64,000 nucleotides of DNA from Ligustrum vulgare (GCA_963555705.1 OY743186.1:38861241-38925240); one strand, 5' to 3'; positions 22,751 to 33,639 are shown, counted from the stretch's first letter. The notes: generated from the letters alone by a model not told the origin. Numbers and translations: made by a program.

Positions 22751-23458
22751 TAATGCGAACCCCTTTAGTGTTTGGACAAAAAATTCTTACAACAATTTTG
22801 TATCAACCCAAGAAAGCTAAGTTGGTAAAATAAGTGATAAAATACCTCAACCCAAGTTTATTCTACCCAAAATTCAAAGGTTAAATAACCTAACCCAATG
22901 GATAAAGATTAAACAAATTTCAAGGTGGTGGAAAATCAATAACAAACAGAAGAATAAAATATACTCAAGTAAAGTTGAAGAAATTCCTAAGAGATTACAT
23001 GAGCAAAGGAGGTTTTACCTTACCTCAAAGGAGTCTCACAGGACTAGGAGAAATGAACATCCAAGTTAATTTTGAACTAGGGTTTTGAGTTTGTATTTAT
23101 TGTACAAAATATGAGGTAAAAGAAAAGAACCCGAAAATTGCACAAAACCCCGCGTTTTCAAACTTTAGTGTGTTTCGATCGATCGGACCAGTCGACCGAA
23201 ATGACAGTTTCGGTTGAACATTCCTCAATCGAAACTGATTGAGGCTGAACAAAATTTTCTCTACAGAAGTTCGGTCGACCGTAAGGAAGATCGGTCGACC
23301 GGTCTTGGCTGAACTCCATTCGTCATTCTTTGGCTCTAACTTGATTCTTGACTTGTTCACTTGGTTTAAGCCTCAAATCTTGAACCTCTCCGGCATTGGA
23401 TCTAGTCATGGGTCCCATCGACACGTGTATCAATGTTTGACTTTCCCGTGTCACATAA
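22751..23458 (-). repeat. 5' LTR of E2
   Basis: 708 bp; plus-strand ends TAATGCGAACCCC and GTGTCACATAA. The terminal dinucleotides have mutated relative to the 3' LTR (TAATG for TGATG at one end, CATAA for CATCA at the other). The two LTRs differ at many sites and by about 30 bp in length, so this insertion is old. Confidence 0.88.
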
Positions 23459-23463
23459 AAAAG

Positions 23464-24286
23464 AGCCATGGTGGCTTCTCTATCCTCCTCTATGTTAGTC
23501 CTCATCAAGGCCTTCTCCAACTTTTTGTAGTAATCTTCAACCCCTCTAAATCTTTGAGTAAGAGTTTGTAATCTTTGATAGAGCTCCCTATAATAGTGAC
23601 TAGGGACAAATATTTTCTTCATAAGACTTTTCAACTCATCCCAAGTATCCGTACTTCCCTCCAAATTCCCCCTCTTAGTGAGTAATAAATTATCCCACCA
23701 AGCTAAGGCATAGTCGGTAAACTCCACCACCGCTAACTTAAACTTTTTATGCTCGGAGTACCTATAGCATTCAAAAATCAACTTCATTTTCCTTTCCCAT
23801 TCTAAATAAGCATCCGGGTCACTTTTCTCATGGAAAGAAGGAATTCTAATTTTTATAGTCCCAAAATTACTATCCACCCCATCTCTACTTTTATGGTTCC
23901 TCCCATGGCCGCGACCAAATCCCCTAACATTCCTACCTCCTCTATTCCTACCCATGTCCCAATTTTGGTCACTACACCCTTCACTTTCCAATTCATCATC
24001 ATCAACATCAACATCATCATCCTCATACTCATCTCTATCTCTTATTCTATCGCCTCTCCTAACATTATTATCCCTTGGGGATGGAACTTCCCCCCCTAGT
24101 CTCCAACATTGCTAACCTCCCCTCTAACCTTCCTCCCATATTCACCATTGTAACCGTGAGAGCTTGTATCATATCCCTCAACTCTTGAGTTTGTGCATTT
24201 GAATTTTGTCCACTTGAAGTATGTGTATTAGCCATGGAGTGCAAGTGTGTAAGTGTCCTCACAAAATATTTTCGCTCATGTTTCAC
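23464..24286 (-). pseudogene. E1 gag, N-terminal and core part
   Basis: 24068-24286 (minus) carries the N-terminal coiled region (TQELRDMIQALTVTMVNMGG). 23464-23991 carries an Arg/Gly-rich spacer and the gag core: SFHEKSDPDAYLEWERKMKL, AVVEFTDYALAWWDNLL, LKSLMKKIFVPSHYYRELYQ and EDREATMALF. The protein is cut after MALF by E2 and resumes at 18384. Codons after MALF in the open frame belong to the E2 LTR. Confidence 0.87.
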
Positions 24287-24874
24287 TCAATCAGGCTTTT
24301 ACCCTCTAATGAGCTCATCACTCTTGCCTTTTACCACTCCAAGTTTTCTTACTCAAACTCTTGAAGGAACGTAATCAACTAAATTGAGGAATCAATTCTT
24401 GTGCAGTACAAATTTCCACAAACAAGTAAGGAAGTAAAGAAAGGATTGACACAATATCAAGTGGAAATTCTTTACTTGCTATTATACAAGAAAGTGAAAT
24501 TGAATTTATGGGACAATGTATGTAAAGGAAGGATCAAAATAAACTAGTCAAAGGGAACAATTAATCAACAAGGAATGTGTTTGGAAAGTAAACTTTAACA
24601 TGAAGGTTTTCTTTGGAACATTTTATCGAACACTTAAGATGGAGCCAATGAAATGCATAAGAATTTTCAAGTGTTTGTTCAAATGTAACCCCCAACAACC
24701 CAAGATGATAAAAACATTATACCTAATATGTAATGATCAACAAATACTCATGGGCATACAATTTTCCCCAATTTTTTTGTAAACTTTGTTTTTTTTTTGA
24801 TATGATGAAACAACAACAATACAAGAAATGTAAAGATATGTTTACCAAATTTAGAGCCAAGTTTTAATACCAAA

Positions 24875-25534
24875 TGATGCGAACCCCCTTTGGTGTTTGG
24901 ACTAAAAATTCTCACAACAATTTTGTATCAAACCCAAGATTCTATCTGAATGGAGAGAATGAAACAAATTCCAAGATGTTTGTGGAATAACAACAAATAC
25001 ACAAGAATAATATTCCTAAATATAAGTTGAAGAAATTTCAAAGATAGTTACAAGATAAGAAATGATGTTTACCTCTCTAAATGCTCTCAAAGAGTCTTCA
25101 ATGTCCAAAGCTAGCTTAGGGTTTGTGAGAAGAAATGTATTTATAGTACAAAAAATAAGGAAGAAAGAAAGTTTGAGAATTTGCAAGAAAAACCCCGAAA
25201 TTTGAATTCGAGGACTTTCAGTCAACCGACACAATCGACCGAACCACTTTTGATCGAACGTATATCAGCCGAACCCGACTGAGGTTGCCTCTAAAATTCG
25301 TGCAGAGTTTCAATCGACCAAGGTGACTTTCGGTGGACCGAAAGTGTCTGAAGCTCTAAAATCAGGCAATTGACTTTGGTCTTGCTCTATTCCTCATGGA
25401 CTTGATTTAGGAGCTTGTAAATGAGTCCCACCATCGACTCTTGGACCTCTTTGGCTTTGAATTTCGTCAAGGGTCCCACCGGTATTCTTATAGAGGTTTG
25501 ACTTTGACTTAGTTGACTCCCTTGATACTCATCA
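24875..25534 (-). repeat. 5' LTR of E1
   Basis: 660 bp, plus-strand ends TGATGCGAACCCCC and GATACTCATCA. On the minus strand it is followed by the primer site TTTGGTATTAAAACTTGGCT (24855-24874). The partner LTR is missing. TTATC (25535-25539) would be the TSD but cannot be confirmed. Confidence 0.85.
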
Positions 25535-26010
25535 TTATCATTTCTAATATTATTTATAACTAAAATCTATTTCTAATATTATTTACAAATTATCATTTCT
25601 AGTATTATCTTTAGCTAAAATTTATTTCTAGTATTATTTACAAAGTATCATTTCCAATATTATTTATTACTAATTTTTTTTCTTTTACAAATTACCATTT
25701 CTAGTAATATTTATAAATAAAATTTATTTTCACAAAACTCTCGAAATTAGCTAAATAAGAACAGTTTTCCTCATTATTCAAAAACCCTCGAAGTATAAAA
25801 TGTTTTTTAATTTTATTTTAAAAAGTCTATATAATAATAATTTTTAAAAACTCTTTGTTTTACCTTTTTAAAATAAAGAATGTATTTGACTCTTCAAATT
25901 TAGAAAATCGAAACTCATTTTCTATTATTACTTTATAATGATAGAATTTAATTAGCTACAAATTTCAATACTTTCTTATCAAATTATTTCAACCATATTC
26001 GAATGATGAG
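25535..26010. repeat. AT-rich DNA with diverged ~70-bp repeats
   Basis: Between 25535 and 25730 the phrases ATCATTTCTAATATTATTTA and TTTATTTCTAGTATTATTTA recur about three times with a spacing near 70 bp. The rest is AT-rich without ORFs or recognisable elements. Confidence 0.55.
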
Positions 26011-26011
26011 T

Positions 26012-26449
26012 AGGGATGTCAACTAGCCAAGTTGAGCAGGCTCGCGAGCCGAAGATCAAAGCTCGAACTTGACTCGAGCTTTTAGGGATCGACCTTTTTT
26101 TGGCCCGAGCCGAGCCGAGCCAATGCTCGTCCTCAAAAATAAGGCTCGACTCGAGCTTTTTCGAGCCGAGCAGAGTCAAGTCTCGAGCTTTTCAAATTTT
26201 ATTTTGTTTTTATAATAAAATCCAGAATTTTTTTATCGAAAATGTATATACAACAAGCCGAGCCGAGTTTGTGATTGAATTTCAATGATCGAGCTTTTTG
26301 GACGGACTTTTTTTTTTGCTCAAGCCGAACCGAGCTAAAGCTCGTCCCTGAAAAAAAAAAAGATTTCGAGCCGCGAGCCGAGCTAAGCCCGAACTTTTTC
26401 CGAGCCGAGCCCAATTGGCCCGAGCTTATGAGCTATTTTGCCATCCCTA
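26012..26449. mobile_element. hAT-like MITE with CGAGCCGAGC internal repeats
   Basis: Termini AGGGATGTCAA and, on the opposite strand from the right, AGGGATGGCAA form a hAT-type inverted repeat. The flanks TGATGAGT and AGATAAGT agree at six of eight positions, consistent with an aged 8-bp TSD. The interior is packed with GAGCCGAGC / GCTCGAGC words in both orientations and has no coding capacity. Confidence 0.65.
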
Positions 26450-27346
26450 GATAAGTGATTTATAACAAAACAAAATATCAGTTTCTGTCATCAAGAAGGT
26501 TGTCTCAATCCACAAAATATTATTTTATAAATTTATTCGCAAGCAATATAATTACAGGTATACAAAAAAGTTTTTTGCGAAATTTCAAACAAATCGTATT
26601 TTCCAGATTTTTATTTTCGAAAACAGTTTTCAGAAATAACCAATTAAAAGCATTTTCAGCAATTTTGAAAATATCACTGAAAATAGAAAACAGAAAACAT
26701 TTTTGAAAATGAAAACAGAAAACTGAAATATAAAAAGAACACGGCCTTATTATTTTAATTAGTTGACTATATATAGGTGTTAACTTATTTATAGTGTACA
26801 AAATATACCGTAAATGCATGGATCGTGACAAGTGATAAATGATTGCAATTAATTATCAAAACATATTAGCTCTAAACTCTATTTGAACATGCGATTGTTG
26901 ATTTGTGTTTTAAACTAAAATCTGGAATTATTCTAAATAAATGTAATATAAAATAAAATACGAATGACAAAATAGGGTTTTCTAAAGTGATTGTAAAGGT
27001 GCTGGGACTCACTATTTCACCATATTTAATTATACTAACTTCATAGTCAAGTTTTATTCCTATAAATGCATTCAGTCAAGTTCTCGAATATATATTGAAA
27101 TTCCTCTCTCTCGAGTTCAAATCAATCCTACCTAAGTCAACTACATATCTCTATGGAGCGTCGAATCATTCCTTAACTAGATGCATAAACATAAAAACTA
27201 AAATATTGACTGCAATAATAATAAAAGTGTATATCTACCTTTGATTCAATTACCGAATTTTATTTTATGATCTAGATTATTAACCCACCTATCTAATTAT
27301 GAAAATGACCTATGAAATCTATGAATTAGTGATACATTAATTCAGA
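26450..27346. other. Unassigned AT-rich DNA, one possible decayed repeat
   Basis: At 26555-26750 there are repeated GAAAACAGAAAAC / TTTTGAAAATGAAAAC words in a pattern seen at ends of some decayed plant DNA transposons. No clean termini could be set. The remainder shows no gene. Confidence 0.35.
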
Positions 27347-28016
27347 GCATTTGTTTTGCGCAAAGGGGTTTGTCGCAAACAATTAAAATGAGACTCAGAT
27401 GATGTGTAAGGAACAACAACCTTTCAAGAAAAAGTCCCAAATAGATGTGCTTTATTTATGAAGATTACAACTCGCAAGAAACAAGACGCCTCCAAGGGAC
27501 GCAAGCACACAAAGTACACGACAATTACATGGATATGTAGATGAAAGTAAATTACATAGTTATCTTTTGAGAGTTGATTGATCGGTCCTTTCTTAAATGT
27601 TATCTTTTATCTTTTATACTCCTTGGACAGTTTTTCCTCTTCCGAAACTGCTTGTGAACTGCTCTATCGCTCTATAATCGCCCACTTTTTCAATAATGAA
27701 TGAATTGTCAAAAAACTGCCGTGTATGACTGCTGCCACTACTCCTAATACTCAGCCGACTTTTTCGGATCATGGGGATGTGATAAGATTTCCCATCAACT
27801 GCTTAATATCTGCCATCTTATAATAATGAATCGCCTCGTTCATCCAGACCTTGGGCATTTTCTAAGCTTGAGCGATGCTGGTCTCCTCGCTCCATCGCTC
27901 TGCTTTCGGGCCTACACGTGAGTTTATTTGGACATATTCCCTAAACTCTTCAACTGGGCTTCATTTCTTGGGCCATTTCACTGGACATTTGAATTGGATA
28001 TTTTTATGTGTCAACA
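27347..28016 (-). repeat. Dispersed repeat, copy 1 (possible solo LTR)
   Basis: Shares ordered similarity with 45884-46577. Landmarks are CAATTAAAA...CAGA(T/C)GATGTGTA at the left, GGATCAT...ATGTGATAAGATT in the middle, and GGGCCTACACGTG / GGGCCTTTACGTG to the right. Read on the minus strand it begins TGTTGACACATAAAAAT, a common LTR start, and ends near TTTGCGCA. No TSD was found, so the LTR assignment is tentative. Confidence 0.5.
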
Positions 28017-28739
28017 ATATTAAGCATAATAATAAAATCAATACATAGCAATTAAATGCAAAACTTGAAGTTTGAAATTAATATATATTGATGGAGTCAT
28101 CAATATTCTCCCCACCCTTGCATACAATGTTAAGCAAATGAAAAAAATAAATCTAAAAGCCTTAATTTTCCTGATAATAATGAAATTCATTACTTAAAAT
28201 TAACTACAAGAATCTGAAAACTAATATAATCATTTATATACTTTTCCCCAATTTAGAAAATTACAATTATAAATTCAAAATTAAACTAACAAAATCAATC
28301 AACTAGTTGAAATTGTAAATCCTAAATATGAACAACTATATAATATACATATACATACATTTATTATATACATATATACAAGATTGTTTGTGTGTGATTG
28401 ACTGAGTGTGTGTGAAATCTGTGCGTGACAGTGTGTACGCCTTGTGTGTGGGTCTGAGGAAGGGAAAAGAGAGAGGGGCTTACCACCGGGGGGGGTGGAG
28501 GAAGGTGGTGGCGGCGGAAAGCTGGGAGGGACAGACACCGGGAGCGGGAGATTAGTGTGTGAGGTGAAAGAAAGAGATGAGCGAGGGACAAGTTGGGGTT
28601 TTTTGGTTAGGTTTAGAATTCAATTTTTGTAAATTGCAAATCAGTTCACCAGCTCTCATAAATTGATAGTTAAATCCACAACTTCTATTTGACCACCATA
28701 TAAAATGGATATAAATGTTCTAATTGTCACATTGATCAA
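28017..28739. other. Unassigned DNA with a short GT/GA-rich stretch
   Basis: 28385-28460 is rich in TGTGTG words and 28440-28600 is purine-rich (GGGAAAAGAGAG). The open frames there are low-complexity, Pro/Ser on one strand and Gly/Glu on the other, and are not convincing genes. Confidence 0.4.
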
Positions 28740-29191
28740 GAATTATTGATTAATTATTATATACGTAGACTATAAAATCTCATTTTGCGAGGAAAGTAAA
28801 CTTTGAAGATCAAACTCACATCGGGGCAGCAATCCATTTGCAAAATAACAATAAACAAATAAGTAAATAATGAAAAATATCTAACAAAAATATTTCTACA
28901 AAATATCAAATTTGTTGAAAAAAATAAACTCACGTTACGAATTAAAATTTGTCTTCTAAAATTTTGTAGGCAAAAATATATCGCAATAAAAAATTTATTT
29001 TTGTGAGAAAAAATAAATTTCGCATACAAATTTCATTTTATAGGTAGAATTTTGTAGGCTAAGTATACATATTTTTGGAGCCAATTTTTTACACATACAA
29101 AATATCATTTTGTAGGAAAAAGTAATCTTTATATACAAATTCAATTTTGTATGCGCATTATTTGTAGGGAAAACATAATTTTATTGCAGTG
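28740..29191 (-). mobile_element. Possible terminal fragment of a CACTA (En/Spm) element
   Basis: On the minus strand the sequence starts CACTGCAATAAAA (29191-29179), similar to the CACTA terminal motif. It is followed by several spaced copies of CCTACAAAAT-like subterminal words (near 29160, 29115, 29050 and 28970). The other end is not found. Assignment rests on this pattern alone. Confidence 0.4.
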
Positions 29192-30256
29192 ATAATTAAA
29201 TTAGGCTAGTTATGTTGTTCATCCCAACAATAAGTTTAGTTACGCATCACAAAGCAATAAAGATGTGAATACACGATTAAGTTTATGAAGAAGAAAAGAA
29301 TTCTTGCACCAAGAATGGATTTATCGTTGTAAAGCTTCAAGCTTTGTCTGGTATTCTTCAATTGGTTCTTCCTTGCTTGACAACTAAATCTTGATGATTT
29401 GTGTGAGTTGAAAGAGAAGAAAAGCTCTCAAAAACACTGCATATTCGTATGTCAAGTCGCCCCCTCTGTTCCGGTTGAGATTATGTATTATAATCTTGAA
29501 GAATCCATGTTAAACAAAGAAATAAATTTGGTACGTGGACCAAGGCAAGATCGTGCAGTGCAATGACCCACTAATCTAAAAATAATTGGTCTATAAATAG
29601 GCATTAACAACTATTGAATATGTCGAATGCATATACATGTTAAAATCATTGTGCAAAAGTAAATAAATATGAAAAAATTGAAATAACCAACTGGAAAAAA
29701 GAAAAGAAAAGAGGAACGGCTCAAATGACTTATATGACTCAAATGACTCAAAACGGCTCAAAATAACTTATAAATAGTATATTCAAAACTTACTCTTTTA
29801 ATATATAGGGATATCAAAACGGCTCAAAATAACTTATAAATAGTATATTCAAAACTTTTTTAATATATAGGGATATCGACTATAAAAAATTATCAATTAT
29901 GGCAATTTATGAGGTAAATCTGTTGGAAAATTTGGTTGGTTTGGTGTAAAGTAGTGTGGGTTTAGGCAATTCCTTATTGGATACAGTGAAGTGTAGCATC
30001 GTGCATGGTTGTATCCCTAGCCCGACTGAACTATCGCAAAATGAAAGCGATTTTGTTGCTTTATGCTCATTTCGGACAACATAACCCAACAAACTTACCA
30101 AGAGTAAAAAAATTAGTTACTTTGAACTGATGAAGACGTGGACTTAAGAAAGAACATATTCCAATTGAAGAAGAGGACTGCACGATGAAGAGAGAAGGAG
30201 ACGTTTGTTTTTCCAAAATATTCATTTCATATTCATAATGAGAATAATACAAATTA
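29192..30256. other. Unassigned DNA with a 66-bp tandem duplication
   Basis: A segment AACGGCTCAAAATAACTTAT...ATATAGGGATATC occurs twice in tandem at about 29749-29878. I see no gene. The target sequence AATTA of the following retroelement is at 30252-30256. Confidence 0.5.
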
Positions 30257-30471
30257 TGTTATAAATTCCCTACCAAAATTCTTTACCTAATTTATACTAT
30301 ATTTTAATATATTAATGACTATTATTTTCTTGAGAATTGCCTATAAAATGAGGGCATTGGCATTGTATTTCTTGCACCAATTCTTGATAATGAAGAATTC
30401 TCCTCCTTCTCTCTAGCTCTCAATCTTTCTCTCTCTCTAATTCTTGTTAGAATTTTGATAGTTTCACAACA
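30257..30471 (+). repeat. 5' LTR of the LOG-carrying element
   Basis: 215 bp, TG...CA ends. It contains a TATA box (TATAAAA, 30342-30348) and a CT-rich stretch before the end, the usual layout of a short copia-type LTR with promoter and R region. Confidence 0.9.
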
Positions 30472-30719
30472 CGTTATCAGTACGAGTCTCTACCCTATTG
30501 AGTAATATGACGGGAGTATGCTCTACAGTTGCATCTAAATGATGAACCTCTGTATCAGAAACCAGATTATTACTAATCACCGTTTCATATTCCAAATCCA
30601 GTGTTTTTGTTGTTAGAAAATCATTTATACATCATAGATTAGAAGATCAATTCCAAGTCCATAGAAAAATTGAAGAAATTGTGTAATCCGAAACTTCCAA
30701 ACCAAATTCACGCCAAACC

Positions 30720-30880
30720 GTATATCCAAATGATGATCGGAGACCGGATTCATGACCACGGAGACCGGACGATTCTTCCGAACCGGCGCGTGTCGACGGA
30801 CCCGGAACCGGCGCGGCGGCGCGTGACGCCCGTGAAGCCCACGCGCAGACGTCGAGGAGGCGCGTGAGGCGTAATCAAGC
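30720..30880 (+). other. GC-rich leader segment of the LOG-carrying element
   Basis: A short GC-rich island (words such as ACCGGCGCGGCGGCGCGTGA) in an otherwise AT-rich element, between primer site and the repeat-rich interior. Copia A and B have GC-rich islands at the same relative place, although the sequences do not look homologous. Confidence 0.4.
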
Positions 30881-31129
30881 GACGACGTCAACAGGAAGTT
30901 TGTTCATATCGACGTTCTTGATTTTTCTATGATCTTACTTTTCTGTTTTGTGCATGTTTTGAAATTTTCCGGCGATCGAACGTGGCGGTTTTCTTAAAAA
31001 CCGTTTTTGAAGCACTTCCAACGGGATTTTGAACTTCGGACCAAAATAAATTAATCGAAAATTAACGATTAATATGTGATCAACAAGATAAATTAAAGAT
31101 TTTTAAACAAGGTATAAGTAAAATAATCA

Positions 31130-32530
31130 TTGTCATACCGTGACGGATTGGACTATTATGAATACCTTGACTGGATTTGACGATATGACTCGATCACTAT
31201 ACCTTGACTGAATTTGACGATATGACTTGATCACTATTATAAATACCTTGACTGGAGGATATGACTCGCTCATTCATAAAAGGTAATTATTTCATTATGT
31301 AGACACCGCCTATATGGTCGGTTTACGGAATACTTTACATATATTCAAGTTTTATATTATTTCAGAAACACCTCAGTTGTTGGTTAATTCTAACATATTG
31401 GAGGATGTTGTCAACATATATACGTGGTGGTATAACCCCAGTATTATTATTTACTTCATTAAATGATACCGGAAGTTATCAATACTAAAGTTAGATAATA
31501 TTTTATCAAATGATACCAGAAGTTATCAATACTAAAGTTAGATAATATTTTATCAAATGATACCAGAAGTTATCATTACCAAAAGTTGGTAAATGTTTGA
31601 TCGGGTTTGGATCTGAAAAGGCCCATGAGTGGTCACAGCCATTCCCACAACCAACCCATGGATAATGAGTTGTCCACCTTATTTGAAAAAAAAAAGGTGA
31701 TCCAACGTAATTAACACCTTTGTTAATTAAAGAATTAAAGAATCCAAAGTGATCCAACGTGATGAATCCACCGGTGAAATCACCTTCTTTAATTAAAGAA
31801 TTAAAGAATTTTCATGATGATGGATATATGCTGTCAACCAACCTTGTTTGTGGACAACGGTGAGCAAGCACCTTTTGTGAAAAAGCGCATATGAATTGGA
31901 AATAACTTGTGGGGTCTGAACTAATTTTTCAGAAGATGGTATTATTATTGTTGTTGGATGTTGATAAAAATATTTTATCAAATGGTACCCGAAGTTACCA
32001 ATATATGTATCTGTATTGAAAAGATAGATAAAAATGGATTATCCAACAAGAAAAATGTTGATGTATGATAAGATAATATCACATGATAGCACGGACATAG
32101 CTAACGTGAAAATAATCTCATCAGTATTATGAGATGAATATTAGATGATAAGTATCTGAAAAAGTTCTTGCACGAGCAATTATGTATTCCAGAAGAAGTA
32201 CATATTTATACCAGAAGAAGTAAAAATTATCATCTAAACATACTGAAATGATATTATTATTGCTCCTGAAGAAGTATAAAACAAGTCATACATAAAAGGG
32301 GGAAACATTTATGATCCTCAAAGTGAGAGATGTGTTTCGGGAGTAGCCGTATCCTACCACCTCTGAACTTTTGAGGAAATAAAGAAACACTCAAAGAGGT
32401 GTGTTTCAAGAGTAAGAATACTCTGTACTCTACCACCTATCTTTGAGGTACACAAGATTAAATATTAAAATCCTAGAAACTTAAGGCGTGTCTCAAGAGT
32501 AAGAATACTCCGTACTCTACCACCATCTAT
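31130..32530 (+). repeat. Repeat-rich non-coding interior of the LOG-carrying element
   Basis: Several short direct repeats. ACCTTGACTG...GATATGACT occurs three times at 31167-31270. ATGATACCAGAAGTTATCA occurs two to three times around 31464-31575. GAGTAAGAATACTC(T/C)GTACTC, preceding a CTACCACC, occurs twice, with a related third copy, at 32330-32525. The phrase CCAGAAG recurs throughout. No coding frame. Confidence 0.7.
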
Positions 32531-32538
32531 TCTAGGGT

Positions 32539-33192
32539 TCACAAAGCTAAGTTTACATTAACCGGACTCCATTTTCGCTTGATTCCCCTTCCTTGCGACC
32601 AATCTATCTTAACTCCTGCTGGATCTTGTATGGGGATATATGATTGCAACTTATCCAGCAGTTCCTCGATAGTAGGAGCAGAAATAAGGATTCTCCTAGA
32701 AAATGGAGAGATGAATCCCTGTTCCACAGCATAATCAAGAAATGTTAGCAAACCATCAAAGAAATTGTTAACATTTAAAAGCCCAATAGGCTTGGTATGA
32801 AGATCTAAATGAGCCCATGAGGTAATATTAAAGATTTCTTCTAAAGTACCAAAACCTCCAGGCGGGGCTATGAAGGCATCAGAACCATATAACATGCAAG
32901 TTATGCGTTCATGGATAGATAAGGTTTGTACTTCATGCCCTCGTATTTTTCCTGCGATATCAGCTAAAAAAACGGGTATAACACCTATCACTCTTGTTTT
33001 CTCTGTTTGAGCGGATTGGGAAACACAACCCATCAATCCACTGCTACCTCCTCCATATACTAGATTGATACCTTTCTCTCCCAACTTCTTTCCTAAATCC
33101 ACGGCTGCTTCTAGATACCCAAAACATTTTCCTACTTTTGATCCACAAAATACACAGATAGTTTTGATCTGTCGAAGTTTTGGTCCTTCCAT
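32539..33192 (-). CDS. LOG-like cytokinin riboside 5'-monophosphate phosphoribohydrolase, intronless
   Basis: Predicted 217-residue cytosolic enzyme of the LOG family, which releases active cytokinin bases from cytokinin ribotides in one step. Family features: N-terminal ICVFCGSKVGK (12-22), the nucleotide-binding loop GGGSSGLMG (47-55), HER (94-96) with the conserved Arg, the signature PGGFGTLEE (111-119) with the catalytic Glu, then ITSWA-like TSWAHLDLHTKPIGLLN. Length fits plant LOGs. The usual RKAEM after the His/Arg motif reads RITCM, so the Lys is lost and activity is uncertain. Plant LOG genes normally have several introns; this copy has none, which implies capture through an mRNA. It lies inside an LTR element in antisense. 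The start Met at 33192 is the first in frame and aligns with the usual N-terminus. No stop or frameshift is seen. Confidence 0.92.
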   Translation of the reverse strand: MEGPKLRQIKTICVFCGSKVGKCFGYLEAAVDLGKKLGEKGINLVYGGGSSGLMGCVSQSAQTEKTRVIGVIPVFLADIAGKIRGHEVQTLSIHERITCMLYGSDAFIAPPGGFGTLEEIFNITSWAHLDLHTKPIGLLNVNNFFDGLLTFLDYAVEQGFISPFSRRILISAPTIEELLDKLQSYIPIQDPAGVKIDWSQGRGIKRKWSPVNVNLAL

Positions 33193-33270
33193 TTTTGAGA
33201 GTATAAGGAAGAAAAAAAAAACTTATGAGAAAATGATATTTTGGGATGCATGAAATTGTGAAAATCATTG

Positions 33271-33278
33271 GCTATTTA
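33271..33278 (-). promoter_or_regulatory. Possible TATA-like element upstream of the LOG-like ORF
   Basis: TTTAAATA on the minus strand, about 80 bases before the LOG start codon. AT-rich surroundings make chance occurrence likely. Confidence 0.25.
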
Positions 33279-33364
33279 AACTTGAAAAACTTCACTATTT
33301 ACTGCTCGTATTTTGAAAAAGAGAAAACCTACTTCTGACTAAATTACACTACTTTTGATAAAGC

Positions 33365-33631
33365 TTACCTTTCGGTGATTCTTTTAATACACTTTATCAA
33401 TGCTGAATAGCCAAAAGTACTCTCACCTAAACCAAGCATGTGTTTAGAAAATGAATCTGGTAATTCACCAGCTAAACGAACTTTTGCTTCGATAAACCAA
33501 CGAACATCTTCTGGAATGCCTTGATCCATCAGCAGCCTCAATCTTTCAAGTCGAACTCGGTAAATCTTTTTCAAAACATTTACCGGAAGATTAGAATAAT
33601 ATTTGCGAATATTTGATAATATAACATCCAT
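33365..33631 (-). CDS. Unidentified 88-residue ORF next to the LOG-like gene
   Basis: Same strand as the LOG-like gene and 172 bp upstream of it. Unlike the surrounding AT-driven frames, its composition is protein-like, with charged and aliphatic residues mixed (for example LKKIYRVRLERLRLLMDQGI and DVRWFIEAKVRLAGELPD). It is predicted mainly helical and has no signal peptide or TM segment. I do not recognise a family. It could be a second captured exon or gene fragment, or a coding relic of the element. Confidence 0.4.
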   Translation of the reverse strand: MDVILSNIRKYYSNLPVNVLKKIYRVRLERLRLLMDQGIPEDVRWFIEAKVRLAGELPDSFSKHMLGLGESTFGYSALIKCIKRITER

Positions 33632-33639
33632 TTTTTTAT

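Larger units (their letters stand above)
18390..23458 (-). mobile_element. Ty3/gypsy retrotransposon E2 (minus strand), internally deleted, nested in E1 gag
   Basis: 5069 bp with LTRs at 22751-23458 (5') and 18390-19129 (3'). A primer site (minus strand TTTGGTATAGGAGTTTGGCT, 22731-22750) and a purine tract (AAGAGGGAGGGGA, next to 19130) are present. Flanks are AAAAC (18385-18389) and AAAAG (23459-23463), a TSD with one mismatch. E1 gag reads on across the site. E2 and E1 LTRs share terminal and internal sequence, so they are related families. The interior retains a gag start, part of the protease, an RNase H tail and integrase pieces. Most of gag and all of RT are deleted. Confidence 0.9.
15975..25534 (-). 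mobile_element. Ty3/gypsy retrotransposon E1 (minus strand), 3' end missing, split by E2
   Basis: Read on the minus strand: 5' LTR (24875-25534), primer site (about 24855-24874), leader, gag (24286-23464), interruption by element E2 (23458-18390), rest of gag (18384-17806), protease (17805-17338), RT (17121-16322) and RNase H (to 15975). The sequence ends inside RNase H at [12 protein letters not shown]; integrase, 3' LTR and TSD are absent, replaced by the end of Copia B. Catalytic residues are lost in protease and RT. Confidence 0.88.

Noticed and set aside
28299..28632. Overlapping Pro/Ser/His-rich and Gly/Glu-rich frames
   Set aside because: Caused by GT- and GA-rich low-complexity DNA; no motifs or splice context.
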